Source of the DNA: Pirellulaceae bacterium
GTDB taxonomy: Bacteria > Planctomycetota > Planctomycetia > Pirellulales > Pirellulaceae
Direction: 5' to 3'
Length of the DNA stretch: 64,000 nucleotides
NCBI GenBank assembly: GCA_023382975.1
Contig: JAHDXO010000055.1
Coordinates: forward strand, 1 to 64,000
The notes under the pieces were generated by a model. It searched no databases and was not told the DNA's origin. It saw only the letters and a list, made by a program, of their open reading frames with translations. The translations under genes and the position numbers were made by a program. Below, piece by piece: positions 42,254-50,607 of this stretch; position 1 is the stretch's first letter; each line of letters opens with the position of its first letter.

Positions 42254-43434
42254 CCGAGATCGCCTATCTGGCTTGGCGCTACTTGGCCTACCACCGCATC
42301 AAGACAGCCGTTTTGATCGCCGTGGTAGCGGTCATCGTCTACCTGCCCATCGGCCTGAACCTGCTGCTGCGCCGCAGCGCCGCGGAGTTGGTGTCCCGCG
42401 CCGAGGCCACGCCGTTGATCGTTGGCGCGAAGGGCAGCCGGTTAGAACTGGTCCTGAGTTCGCTGTATTTCGAAGCGGACTCGCCCGCGACGATCCGGTT
42501 CGACGAGGCGGACCGAGTGGAAGCATCGGGCTTGGCGCGGTCCATTCCGCTCGATACTCGTTTCCGAACCGCCCGCAGTCCCATCGTCGGCACGACGCTG
42601 GATTACTTCGAATTCCGCGGCCTGCAGTTGGCCGATGGGCGGATGATGGCGATGCTGGGCGAATGCGTGCTCGGAGCCGAAGCGGCCCGCAAGGCTCATG
42701 CCGAACCCGGCGGTCATGTCCTGTCCGCGCCGCAGACGGTCTTGGACATTGCCGGTGTCTACCCACTGAAGATGCGTGTGGCGGGGGTCTTGCGTCCTTC
42801 GGGGACGCCGGACGACCGCGCCGTGTTCGTGGACATCAAAACCGCCTGGGTGATCGAAGGGCTCGCTCACGGGCACCAGGATCTCAGTCAGCCGGAGGCG
42901 TCCGGCGGGGTGCTGCGAACCGAGGGCGATCAGATCGTCGCCAATGCCTCGGTCGTCGAGTACAACGAGATTACGGCGGAGAACCTCGGCAGTTTCCACT
43001 TCCACGGCGATCCGGCGGCCTTTCCGTTGACGGCGGTGATCGTCCAACCGCACGACCAGCGATCCGGAATCGTGTTGCAGGGACGCTATCTGGGCGAGGA
43101 TCAGCCGGTCCAGATCGTCGCTCCGCCGGACGTCTTGGGGGATCTGCTGAAGACGGTGTTCACGGTCGGCAGCTACGTGACCGTCGGCATGGTGATCGTA
43201 GGACTGGCCACGCTCGCCACGATCGGTCTGGTCTTCGTGCTGTCGCTTCAGTTGCGGCGCCAGGAGATCGAGACGATGCGGAAGATCGGCGGCAGCCGAG
43301 CCCGGATCGCGGCGATACTTGTGTTTGAAATCACCAGCGTGCTGCTGGCCGGCGTCTTGTTGGCCGCCGTGTTAGCGATCCTCACCGGGTGGGCCGCCGC
43401 GGCTTTCACCCGAACGCTCGTCGCGTGGTCCTAA
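42250..43434 (+). CDS. MacB/FtsX-like ABC transporter permease
   Basis: The 394-residue permease has one N-terminal helix (TAVLIAVVAVIVYLPIGLNLLL), a large periplasmic domain of about 250 residues, and three C-terminal helices with the FtsX-type coupling segment LSLQLRRQEIETMRKIGGSR. The periplasmic part includes a VVEYNEITAENLGSFHFHGD segment with a His-rich turn that might bind metal. Topology matches mechanotransmission systems, which power periplasmic processes rather than transporting across the membrane. It is encoded with the LolD-like ATPase and a DUF1573 protein; the cargo is unknown. Confidence 0.88.
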   Translation: MTEIAYLAWRYLAYHRIKTAVLIAVVAVIVYLPIGLNLLLRRSAAELVSRAEATPLIVGAKGSRLELVLSSLYFEADSPATIRFDEADRVEASGLARSIPLDTRFRTARSPIVGTTLDYFEFRGLQLADGRMMAMLGECVLGAEAARKAHAEPGGHVLSAPQTVLDIAGVYPLKMRVAGVLRPSGTPDDRAVFVDIKTAWVIEGLAHGHQDLSQPEASGGVLRTEGDQIVANASVVEYNEITAENLGSFHFHGDPAAFPLTAVIVQPHDQRSGIVLQGRYLGEDQPVQIVAPPDVLGDLLKTVFTVGSYVTVGMVIVGLATLATIGLVFVLSLQLRRQEIETMRKIGGSRARIAAILVFEITSVLLAGVLLAAVLAILTGWAAAAFTRTLVAWS

Positions 43435-43538
43435 CGCAAGTGGGTTCCGGGCTTTCCTTCGGACGCCGAACCGGCAAAAATACCTCGAATCGAGTTGACT
43501 TCACGTATTCCTCCACAGCGGAAAGTGCCTGCGAAAAA

Positions 43539-44903
43539 ATGGCTTTGAATCAACCACTTCGGATCGCGCGCATCGACACGAACCAGGACAACGTCCAACA
43601 GGCGCTGGATGCGTTGCGCGAGCGACTGAGTCCGCGTGGCAACGTGGTCAGCGAGCGCGGGCGGCAGCGCACGATCGCTGTGTTCGGCCAGCCGCTGATG
43701 CCGCAGCAGGTGGTCGAGCGGATCTGCGACGACGTTCGCCGCGAAGGACTCGCCGCCGTTCTGCGGTACAGCGCCAAACTGGATGATGCCCAACTGACTG
43801 CCGAAACCGTCCGCGTCGGTTCGGAAGAAATCGCCGCCGCTCACCGCCAGGCGGCGCCCGAGTTCCTGGAGACGGTCCGCCGCATCCGCGACAACATCCT
43901 GGACTTCCAAACGGCCATCCTCCACCGGGACGTGCAGGTCACCCGCCCCCACGGAGTCACCTTGCGTCAACGCTACGTGCCGCTGCATCGCGTGGGCGTC
44001 TGCGTTCCGGGAGGGGCTGCCGCCTATCCCTCGACGGTGCTGATGGCCGCGGTGCCGGCGATCGCCGCGGGCGTGCGGGAGATCGTGGTGGTCGCGCCGC
44101 CCACGCCGTTCGGGGCCAATCATCCCGACGTGCTGGCAACGTGTCACGAGCTGGGCATCCGCGAGGTCTACCGGATCGGCGGCGCGCAGGCCGTGGCGTC
44201 CTTGGCGTACGGCATCGAAGGCCTCGCGGCCGTGGACAAGATCGTCGGCCCCGGCAATCTGTTCGTGGCATTGGCCAAGAAGCTGGTTTACGGCGAGGTG
44301 GACATCGATTCGATCGCCGGGCCGAGCGAAGTGGTGGTGATCGCCGACGAAACGACACGGCCCGACTACACGGCCGCCGATCTGCTGGCCCAGGCCGAAC
44401 ACTCGCCTGGGGCCAGTATTCTGGTTACCTGGAGCCGCGAGGTGCTGGAAGCGACGGCGGCGGAACTGGAACGCCAAGTGGCCCGGCTCTCGCGCGCCGA
44501 ATTGACGGTCCAAAGCCTGCAGGATTTTGGTTGCTTGATCCTGGTCCGCGATGCCGAGGAAGCGTGCCGGTTGACCGATTGGATCGCGCCCGAGCATCTG
44601 CACATCGCCACGGACAATGCGGCCGAGTTGCTGGAGAAGATCCATCACGCCGGCGCTTCGTTCCTGGGAAACTACACGCCGGTCTCGTTGGGCGATTATG
44701 TTGCCGGTCCCTCGCACGTGCTGCCAACGGGCGGTACCGCCCGTTGGGCATCCGGGTTGTCCGCCAACGATTTCCTGCGCGCCCACAGCGTGATCGCGTA
44801 CACGCGCGAGGCGCTCCGTCACGATGCGCCCGACGTCCAGCGCATGGCCGACAAAGAAGGCCTGACCGCCCATCGCGCCTGCGTCGACATCCGGTTGGAA
44901 TAG
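43539..44903 (+). CDS. hisD: Histidinol dehydrogenase
   Basis: This zinc enzyme oxidises histidinol to histidine by two NAD-dependent steps. The 454-residue protein starts at ATG 43539; an in-frame start at 43389 would overlap the permease gene. Family segments are VPLHRVGVCVPGGAAAYPSTVLM, GGAQAVASLAYG, DKIVGPGNLFVALAKKLVYG, IAGPSEVVVIADE, DLLAQAEHSPGA with zinc ligands, and IAPEHLHI with the catalytic Glu-His pair. The last is followed by GPSHVLPTGGTARWASGLSANDFL. Other his genes are not adjacent. Confidence 0.96.
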   Translation: MALNQPLRIARIDTNQDNVQQALDALRERLSPRGNVVSERGRQRTIAVFGQPLMPQQVVERICDDVRREGLAAVLRYSAKLDDAQLTAETVRVGSEEIAAAHRQAAPEFLETVRRIRDNILDFQTAILHRDVQVTRPHGVTLRQRYVPLHRVGVCVPGGAAAYPSTVLMAAVPAIAAGVREIVVVAPPTPFGANHPDVLATCHELGIREVYRIGGAQAVASLAYGIEGLAAVDKIVGPGNLFVALAKKLVYGEVDIDSIAGPSEVVVIADETTRPDYTAADLLAQAEHSPGASILVTWSREVLEATAAELERQVARLSRAELTVQSLQDFGCLILVRDAEEACRLTDWIAPEHLHIATDNAAELLEKIHHAGASFLGNYTPVSLGDYVAGPSHVLPTGGTARWASGLSANDFLRAHSVIAYTREALRHDAPDVQRMADKEGLTAHRACVDIRLE

Positions 44904-44957
44904 ACGGCCGGTTCGCGATCGTCCTTCACCCGTAACCCCGAAGACACGAGGAGGTCG

Positions 44958-47387
44958 ATGATGCATCGTATTCTTGCCAGTTCTTTGCGTGTCGCGTGTT
45001 GCTTGCTGTCGGTGATCCTGGGAAACCAAGCGTTGCGCGCCGAGCCGCAGGGCGACTTGCCGGGGACGGGGCGGTACGTCGAGCAGGGCGATCTGGCCGA
45101 ACGGACGTTGGACGGGATCGCACGCTTCTTGCAGCAGAAGACCGTGGAGTCGATCGCCGCCCGGGCGGCCCATTGGAAACGCGACCTGAGTTCGCCGGCG
45201 GCGTACGCTGCGTCGATCCGTCCCAATCGTGAGCGGTTCCGACGCTGCATCGGTGCGGTGGACGTGCGCGAGCCACTCGCGGCGTTGGAGTACGTGGCGA
45301 CGACAGCGGTGCCGGCCCGGATCGCACAGACGCCCAGTTATTCGGTCTACGCTGTGCGCTGGCCGGTCGTCGGGTCGATTTACGGCGAGGGGCTGTTGTT
45401 GGAGCCCGCCGCAGCGCCTCGGGCGCGAGTCGTCGCGTTGTCCGATGCCGACCAGACTCCCGAGATGCTGGCCGGCTTGGTGCCGGGGATCGCTCCCGAG
45501 TCTCAGTTCGCTCGTCGGCTGGCCGAGAATGGTTGCCAGGTGCTGATCCCCGTCCTGGTCGATCGGAGCGACGAGTTCTCCGGAAATACGCTGGTCGCTC
45601 GGTTCACGAATCAGCCGCATCGCGAATGGATCTATCGCCAAGCGTTTCAGATGCGCCGCCATGTAATCGGTTACGAGGTGCAAAAGGTACTGGCCGCCGT
45701 CGACTGGTTCGCTTCCGTCGATGACGACCCCGGACAACAGGAGCGCCGGACGAAGATCGGAGTCGCTGGCTACGGCGAAGGCGGCTTGGTGGCGATGTAC
45801 GCAGCGGCGCTGGATGAGCGGATCGATGCGGCACTGGTCAGCGGATACTTCGAACCTCGCGAACCACTGTGGCAGGAGCCGATCTACCGCAACGTATGGA
45901 GCCTGCTGCACGAATTCGGCGATGCAGAGATCGCCAGCCTGATCGTGCCGCGGACGCTGATCGTCGAGTACAGCCAGCCGCCGCAGATTCCGGGTCCGCC
46001 GCCGGCGCGGGCCGGTCGAAGCGGTGCAGCGCCGGGGCGGATCGCGACGCCCGAGTTCGCACGCGTGGCGGCCGAATGCCAGCGGGCCAAGGACTTGGTG
46101 GGCAGCCAGTTGGGGACGAAGGTCTTCTTGGTCCACGGCGACGAGAAGACCGTCGTGTCGCCGGGCTCCGAGCCGGCGCTGAACCGTCTGCTCGCCTCGC
46201 TCGACGACGGCGCTTCACTTCAACCGCTCCAAGATCCGCCGGTCGCGGATGGCCGGGATTTTGGAATTTCGGAGCGGCAATCGCGCCAAGTCCGGCAGAT
46301 GGAGGCGCACACGCAACGTTTGATGGAACAGTCCGCGTTCGCCCGCGCCGAGTTCTTCTGGAAACCTGCTCGCCAGCGGGCGAAAGAATCGAATATCGTG
46401 CCCCACGACGCGGCTTGGAACGACGCCGTCCAGCCACTGCGACAGTACCTGCGCGACGAAGTCATCGGCCGTTTGCCGCCGCCCTCGCTGCCGCCCAACG
46501 CCCGGACTCTGAAGATTCGCGACGAATCGAGTTGGACGGGCTACCTGGTCGTCCTGGACGTCTGGCCTGACGTGATTTCGTGGGGCTATCTGCTACTGCC
46601 GAAGGATCTGAAGCCTGGAGAAAGGCGGCCGGTGGTCGTTTGTCAGCACGGGTTGGGAAGCGAGCCGGAGAGCACGATCGATCCCCAGAACCAAGGATAC
46701 CGTGGCTTCGCGGCGCAGTTGGCCGAACGTGGCTTCGTCGTTTACTCGCCCTACAATCCCAACGCGATTCGCGGAGGCGACCGATTCCGCGTCTTGCAAC
46801 GCTTGGCCAATCCGCTGAAATGCTCGATCTTCTCCGTGATCCTGGGGCAGCACGAACGGATCCTGCAGTGGCTGGCCGAGCAGCCGTTTGTCGACTCGAA
46901 ACGCATCGGCTTCTACGGACTGTCTTACGGCGGCAAGACGGCGATGCGAGTTCCGGCGTTGCTGGACGGTTATGCCTTGTCGATCTGCTCCGGAGATTTC
47001 AACGAGTGGATTCGCAAGATCGTCACCATCCACGCGGTGACCAATGCTGCGCCCGATGCGCAGCGTTTCAGCAGCTACATGTTCACGGGCGAGTACGAGA
47101 TCATGGAATTCGACTTGGGGCACACGTTCAATTACGCCGAACTCGCGGCGTTGATCGCACCCCGACCGTTCATGGTCGAACGGGGACAGCGCGACCTTGT
47201 CGCTTCGGACGAGTGGGTGGCCTTCGAGTACGCGACCGTGCGCCGTTTGTACACCGATCTCCGTGTGCCGGAGCGTACGGAAATCGAGTTCTTCGACGAC
47301 GGCCACATGATCCACGCCGGGGGCACTTTCCAGTTTCTGGAACGCCACTTGGGGTGGCCCGAGGGACGCGTCGCCGAACGGGAATGA
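44958..47387 (+). CDS. Exported two-domain alpha/beta hydrolase (acetyl xylan esterase-like)
   Basis: The 809-residue protein has a signal peptide and two alpha/beta-hydrolase domains. The C-terminal one (about 510-805) is complete: oxyanion strand VVVCQHGLGSE, nucleophile elbow GLSYGG with Ser656, a substrate-like Asp and DDGHMIHAGG with the catalytic His. It resembles the acetyl xylan esterase/dienelactone hydrolase group common in planctomycetes. The N-terminal one (about 120-420) has the same order of strands, but the nucleophile elbow reads GYGEGG with Glu274 in place of Ser, so it is probably inactive and structural or regulatory. An AGGAGG site precedes ATG 44958. The protein probably cleaves esters on polysaccharide outside the cytoplasm. 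Confidence 0.85.
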   Translation: MMHRILASSLRVACCLLSVILGNQALRAEPQGDLPGTGRYVEQGDLAERTLDGIARFLQQKTVESIAARAAHWKRDLSSPAAYAASIRPNRERFRRCIGAVDVREPLAALEYVATTAVPARIAQTPSYSVYAVRWPVVGSIYGEGLLLEPAAAPRARVVALSDADQTPEMLAGLVPGIAPESQFARRLAENGCQVLIPVLVDRSDEFSGNTLVARFTNQPHREWIYRQAFQMRRHVIGYEVQKVLAAVDWFASVDDDPGQQERRTKIGVAGYGEGGLVAMYAAALDERIDAALVSGYFEPREPLWQEPIYRNVWSLLHEFGDAEIASLIVPRTLIVEYSQPPQIPGPPPARAGRSGAAPGRIATPEFARVAAECQRAKDLVGSQLGTKVFLVHGDEKTVVSPGSEPALNRLLASLDDGASLQPLQDPPVADGRDFGISERQSRQVRQMEAHTQRLMEQSAFARAEFFWKPARQRAKESNIVPHDAAWNDAVQPLRQYLRDEVIGRLPPPSLPPNARTLKIRDESSWTGYLVVLDVWPDVISWGYLLLPKDLKPGERRPVVVCQHGLGSEPESTIDPQNQGYRGFAAQLAERGFVVYSPYNPNAIRGGDRFRVLQRLANPLKCSIFSVILGQHERILQWLAEQPFVDSKRIGFYGLSYGGKTAMRVPALLDGYALSICSGDFNEWIRKIVTIHAVTNAAPDAQRFSSYMFTGEYEIMEFDLGHTFNYAELAALIAPRPFMVERGQRDLVASDEWVAFEYATVRRLYTDLRVPERTEIEFFDDGHMIHAGGTFQFLERHLGWPEGRVAERE

Positions 47388-47396
47388 TGGCGATCT

Positions 47397-47460
47397 CACA
47401 GGCTGGCAGCCTGTGCTACGGGGTGAGATCGCGAGGCCACAGCCTGGCAGTCTGCGTTAC
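47397..47460. repeat. Family 1 repeat relatives in a convergent gap
   Basis: CACAGGCTGGCAGCCTGTG (47398-47416) is a full hairpin of family 1, and a decayed second copy (CACAGCCTGGCAGTCTGCG) lies at 47439-47457. Read leftward, the decayed copy begins with the TAA that ends the lipoprotein gene. The stretch separates two convergent genes and probably marks their transcript ends. Confidence 0.78.
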
Positions 47461-47879
47461 GGGGCGAGGTCGAAATTGTGCTCGAGTTGCCCTGGGGCGA
47501 TCTGGGCCGTGAGACCGGATGTATCGGCTCGACGATATTTCTCGGGGATGTTGTCTACGTCCTTGTAGCCTTCGTCCGGAGGCGTATCCGGCCCGCCGCC
47601 GATTTGGATCGTGGGCGGCTGGATGCTCACTTGGTAATTGCCGTCCGCCAGCGCGACGGTGTAAGCCCCCATGGCATCCAAACCGGCCGAGTTTGCAAAA
47701 CCGGTGGCTGGATCTTCAAAGGTGACTTGGCCTTCGGTGACCGGCGCGCCCTCGAAGGTAACACGCCCCTTGACTTCGTGGCTGACGAACTTACTCCCGC
47801 CGCAACCGACCACGGCCGGCAAAACAACCAACAGACCAGCAAGCAGCCTGCTTCTCAAAACTACCGATTGAAACTGCAT
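47457..47879 (-). CDS. Lipoprotein with carboxypeptidase-regulatory-like domain
   Basis: The 140-residue product starts at ATG 47879. A signal peptide with the lipobox VVGC (LLAGLLVVLPAVVGCGG) precedes a beta-sandwich domain of the carboxypeptidase-regulatory/transthyretin-like kind: KGRVTFEGAPVTEGQVTF, GAYTVALADGNYQVSIQP. Planctomycete genomes carry many such short lipoproteins next to DUF1559 pseudopilins, as here, where it follows the pseudopilin gene after a perfect hairpin. Its role is unknown; location is presumably a membrane surface. Confidence 0.82.
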   Translation of the reverse strand: MQFQSVVLRSRLLAGLLVVLPAVVGCGGSKFVSHEVKGRVTFEGAPVTEGQVTFEDPATGFANSAGLDAMGAYTVALADGNYQVSIQPPTIQIGGGPDTPPDEGYKDVDNIPEKYRRADTSGLTAQIAPGQLEHNFDLAP

Positions 47880-47920
47880 GACCTGTTTTCCCTTTCTCCA
47901 ACGGGGCAACTGAATAGAAA

Positions 47921-47947
47921 GCGGGACGGACTAGAGATCCGTCCCGC
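47921..47947 (-). terminator. Perfect hairpin between pseudopilin and lipoprotein genes
   Basis: GCGGGACGGA and TCCGTCCCGC form a 10-bp perfect stem with a 7-nt loop, followed leftward by CTTTCTATTC. It lies between the two leftward genes and is probably a partial terminator that keeps pseudopilin output above that of the lipoprotein, or a 3' stabiliser of the pseudopilin message. Confidence 0.65.
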
Positions 47948-47983
47948 GAAGACTTTCGAGTTACGTACGACTCGGCCGTTCGC

Positions 47984-48991
47984 CTAGTAGGTTCCGATGA
48001 CGTTTCCGTCGTCCCGGTCCGCCAAGTTCTGGAGCAATCGCAGGTCGATGTCGTCGCCGAGGAACTGAACCTTGCCATCGCCCAGCAGAGCCATGATTCC
48101 TCCGGGGTGCGCCGAAGTCAGCGGCGTGTTGCAGCGAGTTCGCTGCTGCCAATTGGCAGTGCCCTTCGGATTCGGGCCCTGGCGAACGGTGGTAAAGGCA
48201 TACGACCGCATGTCCTCGGTCGAGGTACCGGAACCGTGTGAGCCGCTGCTCGACCACGTGCCCACGCCCCTCGGAATGCGAGAGTTCTTACTGCCCATCC
48301 ACGGTCCGCTGGCTTCGAACGCGGTGCGCAGTGTGCCGATGTTGCCTACGATGTAGTGCGATTGCTCGCCTACCAACATCGTGTTGGACGTTCCGTCGGT
48401 GATGTCGGCCAAGCGAACCGCAAGATTGCCCGGGAAACACCCGCCGCCCGAGCAGTGGCCTCCGTCCTGACCATTGGTGTCGGTTGTGTTGTGGGCGCTG
48501 CTGCCGGCGATCAAAACGTAGCTGCCTACCATCTGGTTGGTGCCGCCCACCGCTTCCGTCTTCGGGAAAACCGACGACGGGCAACGATAGGCCGGCACTT
48601 TGCACTGGGCCAGAATCGGTGCGATCAACACCGTGTTCGCCGCGGTCGATCCCAACCAGTAGTTGGTCTGGCTGCCGAATCCGACGGACGCCAACTGATC
48701 GTAGACGGCACCTTGCTCGACAAACGGCAACATGCGGACAAAGGCCGTGGCTCCGTGCGATCCGGTGGTCATGGTGGCCGGCGGCAGAGAGTTGAACGTG
48801 TCATGGTAATTGTGCATCGCCAATCCGATCTGCTTCAGATGGTTGACACACTGGGTCCGGCGAGCTGCCTCCCGAGCCGCCTGAATGGCCGGCAGCAGCA
48901 GGGCAACCAAAATGCCGATAATGGCGATCACGACCAGCAGTTCGACGAGCGTAAAGCCTCGACGAACGGATTGGAAAGGTACAGCACTCAT
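47984..48991 (-). CDS. DUF1559 type II pseudopilin-like protein
   Basis: The 335-residue protein begins with a prepilin-type signal: after a short basic leader (SVRRG), FTLVELLVVIAIIGILVALLLP contains the Phe methylation site and Glu5 of type IV pilins and type II pseudopilins. DUF1559 follows, with QAAREAARRTQCVNHLKQIGLAMHNYHDTFNSLPPA. Near the C-terminus is LLGDGKVQFLGDDIDLRLLQNLADRDDG, the usual DUF1559 ending. Such proteins are abundant and mostly uncharacterised in planctomycetes. It precedes a hairpin and a lipoprotein gene in the same orientation. Confidence 0.95.
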   Translation of the reverse strand: MSAVPFQSVRRGFTLVELLVVIAIIGILVALLLPAIQAAREAARRTQCVNHLKQIGLAMHNYHDTFNSLPPATMTTGSHGATAFVRMLPFVEQGAVYDQLASVGFGSQTNYWLGSTAANTVLIAPILAQCKVPAYRCPSSVFPKTEAVGGTNQMVGSYVLIAGSSAHNTTDTNGQDGGHCSGGGCFPGNLAVRLADITDGTSNTMLVGEQSHYIVGNIGTLRTAFEASGPWMGSKNSRIPRGVGTWSSSGSHGSGTSTEDMRSYAFTTVRQGPNPKGTANWQQRTRCNTPLTSAHPGGIMALLGDGKVQFLGDDIDLRLLQNLADRDDGNVIGTY

Positions 48992-49412
48992 CTCAAGTTC
49001 CTGAAATACGAGTTAGCGAAACGAATAACGCACGACGAAACAGACATCCAAAAGAACGCTCCCGACTCGTTTGCAGCCAGCGCGCGTTACCACGACGTTC
49101 CCAACTGTCGGGTGGAAAGGAAACTAGCCGTCAGACTTGTGTTGCCACAATTCAAGCGGGGGTAGGATGCAGGCCTTCTGGGCAGGGCAACTCGGCAGGA
49201 TGTCGCGAGTTGCGGAGCAGCACCGCTGCGCACGATGGCATTACTGCATGGTAGTTTTCCAGAGAGGTAATTGCAACCCCCTCTTGAGAATTGATGCCCG
49301 CTTCCTATGCAGGAGCGGCATTTTTCGTGGCGGATCTTTCGTCCATGTTCCGTATGGATGATACGGCGGCACGGCGGCTTGGTGTCGTTGAACCGCGGAC
49401 TGCCGATCGTGC
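48992..49412. other. Intergenic region with a chain of hairpins
   Basis: About 420 bp between the NHL gene and the pseudopilin gene, both leftward. The right half contains a plus-strand series of stems ending in a terminator, listed separately as a candidate RNA. The left half is presumably the pseudopilin leader. I see no credible coding frame. Confidence 0.5.
49175..49325 (+). ncRNA. Candidate structured RNA on the plus strand
   Basis: Four stems follow one another: GCAACTCG/CGAGTTGC (49187-49213), GCAGC/GCTGC (49217-49229), AGAGG/CCTCT (49263-49284), and a longer, twice-bulged ATGCC...GGCAT hairpin (49294-49321) directly followed by TTTTT (49321-49325). No gene is read in this direction here. 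A TAGGAT hexamer at 49163-49168 might be a -10 box, which would give a transcript of about 150 nt. It does not show tmRNA, SRP RNA or RNase P landmarks. The start is uncertain. Confidence 0.35.
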
Positions 49413-50444
49413 CTACGGAGCCGCTGGAGGCTGGTCTTTTTCCGTGCGGACGAATTTTTGCAGGCGGCGACCGTTGATGTCACCCGCGTAGAGATTTCCC
49501 TTCGAGTCCACGGCGACGCAGTGCAGCCAGTTGCATTCGCCCGGCTTTTCCTGGCCGTCCAGGCCGACGGGAACCGTCCAAAGTTGCCGAAGCCGACCAT
49601 CCGTGGAGAACCGCATGAAGATCTGGTCCTTGGGTGGCGGATACTGGCCGTCCTTGCGCCACCATTGCGGCGACGAACCGCAGACCCAGAGTTCATCCCG
49701 GCCGGAGATCCATAGTCCCCAGGGCATAATCAGGCCCGTCCATTGATCGAGAGAGCGGCCTTGCTGGTCGAACAACTGAATGCGTCCGCTGTTGCGGTCG
49801 GCCACGTACAGCACGCCTCGCGAATCGACAACGATTTGGTGGGGCAGGCAGAACTGGTCGGGACCGCCGCCGTAGCTTCCCCATGCCTTGATGAATTTGC
49901 CCTGCGCGTCGAAATGCACGACGCGGCGATTGCCGTATCCGTCGGTTACGAACACGTCGCCTGCGGGTGTGATCGCTGTGTCGGTGGGTCGGTTGAAGTG
50001 CGTTTCGTCCTCGCCCGCCTCGCCCGGTGTGCCGAGTGTCAGCAGCAGTTTGCCCTCGGGCGTGAACTTCTTCACCACGTGTTGCGCGAAGTCGGAAATC
50101 CAGACGTTTCCCTCGCGATCGAAGCGGATGCTGTGCGCTGAACCGAATTCGCCTCGCCCCCAACTGCTCACCAACCGGCCATCGGCCGTGTAGATTTGCA
50201 CTGGAACCTCGCCTCGTTCGACACACCAAACGCGGTCTTCGGCGTCGACGGCGACGCCCGGTACGGCGCCGCGCGGGCCCAATTCGGCCGGCCGATTCGG
50301 CCAATGGGGATCGACCACATATTCGATCACCGTCGGCTCCGGTGGATAGTTCGGGTGAGCGGCCTGGGAAACGTCGGCGGTCAAGTTGCCGATGCCTAAA
50401 CAGGCAAGTACGGTCAACCAGGTTTTTTGTTGGGGAACGATCAC
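49413..50444 (-). CDS. Exported NHL-repeat beta-propeller protein
   Basis: The 343-residue protein has a signal peptide (VLACLGIGNLTADVSQAA) and about six NHL-type repeats, for example GSAHSIRFDREGNVWISDF, TDTAITPAGDVFVTDGYGN and PHQIVVDSRGVLYVADRNSGR. The DGYGNRRVV and GECNWLHCVAVDSKGN segments resemble the peptidylglycine alpha-amidating lyase propeller, which cuts peptidyl-alpha-hydroxyglycine, but the pattern is also shared by non-catalytic NHL proteins. It is the last gene before the candidate RNA region and has no close operon partner. Confidence 0.82.
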   Translation of the reverse strand: MIVPQQKTWLTVLACLGIGNLTADVSQAAHPNYPPEPTVIEYVVDPHWPNRPAELGPRGAVPGVAVDAEDRVWCVERGEVPVQIYTADGRLVSSWGRGEFGSAHSIRFDREGNVWISDFAQHVVKKFTPEGKLLLTLGTPGEAGEDETHFNRPTDTAITPAGDVFVTDGYGNRRVVHFDAQGKFIKAWGSYGGGPDQFCLPHQIVVDSRGVLYVADRNSGRIQLFDQQGRSLDQWTGLIMPWGLWISGRDELWVCGSSPQWWRKDGQYPPPKDQIFMRFSTDGRLRQLWTVPVGLDGQEKPGECNWLHCVAVDSKGNLYAGDINGRRLQKFVRTEKDQPPAAP

Positions 50445-50607
50445 GGGCAGTCTCCTTGGCTTCGTAGTTCAGAACCTTCAGGCTTCAGCAGCGTCGATTT
50501 TCGTCGATGTTGTGCCGCGCAGGAATAGTCGGGAAGGAAAAAGATGTCGCTCCAGGACCGAAGGGTGATCCGTCGCGATGGCGAGTCAACTCGCCATCAA
50601 GGCGTCG

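Noticed and set aside
43431..46136. Leftward open frame of 901 codons opposite hisD and the alpha/beta hydrolase
   Set aside because: Its product is His/Arg/Gln-rich without any family feature and lies opposite two clearly real genes; long antisense frames are common in this GC-rich sequence because of codon bias.
45869..46570. Several open frames within the alpha/beta hydrolase region in other frames
   Set aside because: They follow codon-bias shadows of the real gene and contain repetitive Arg/Ala/Gly sequence without motifs.
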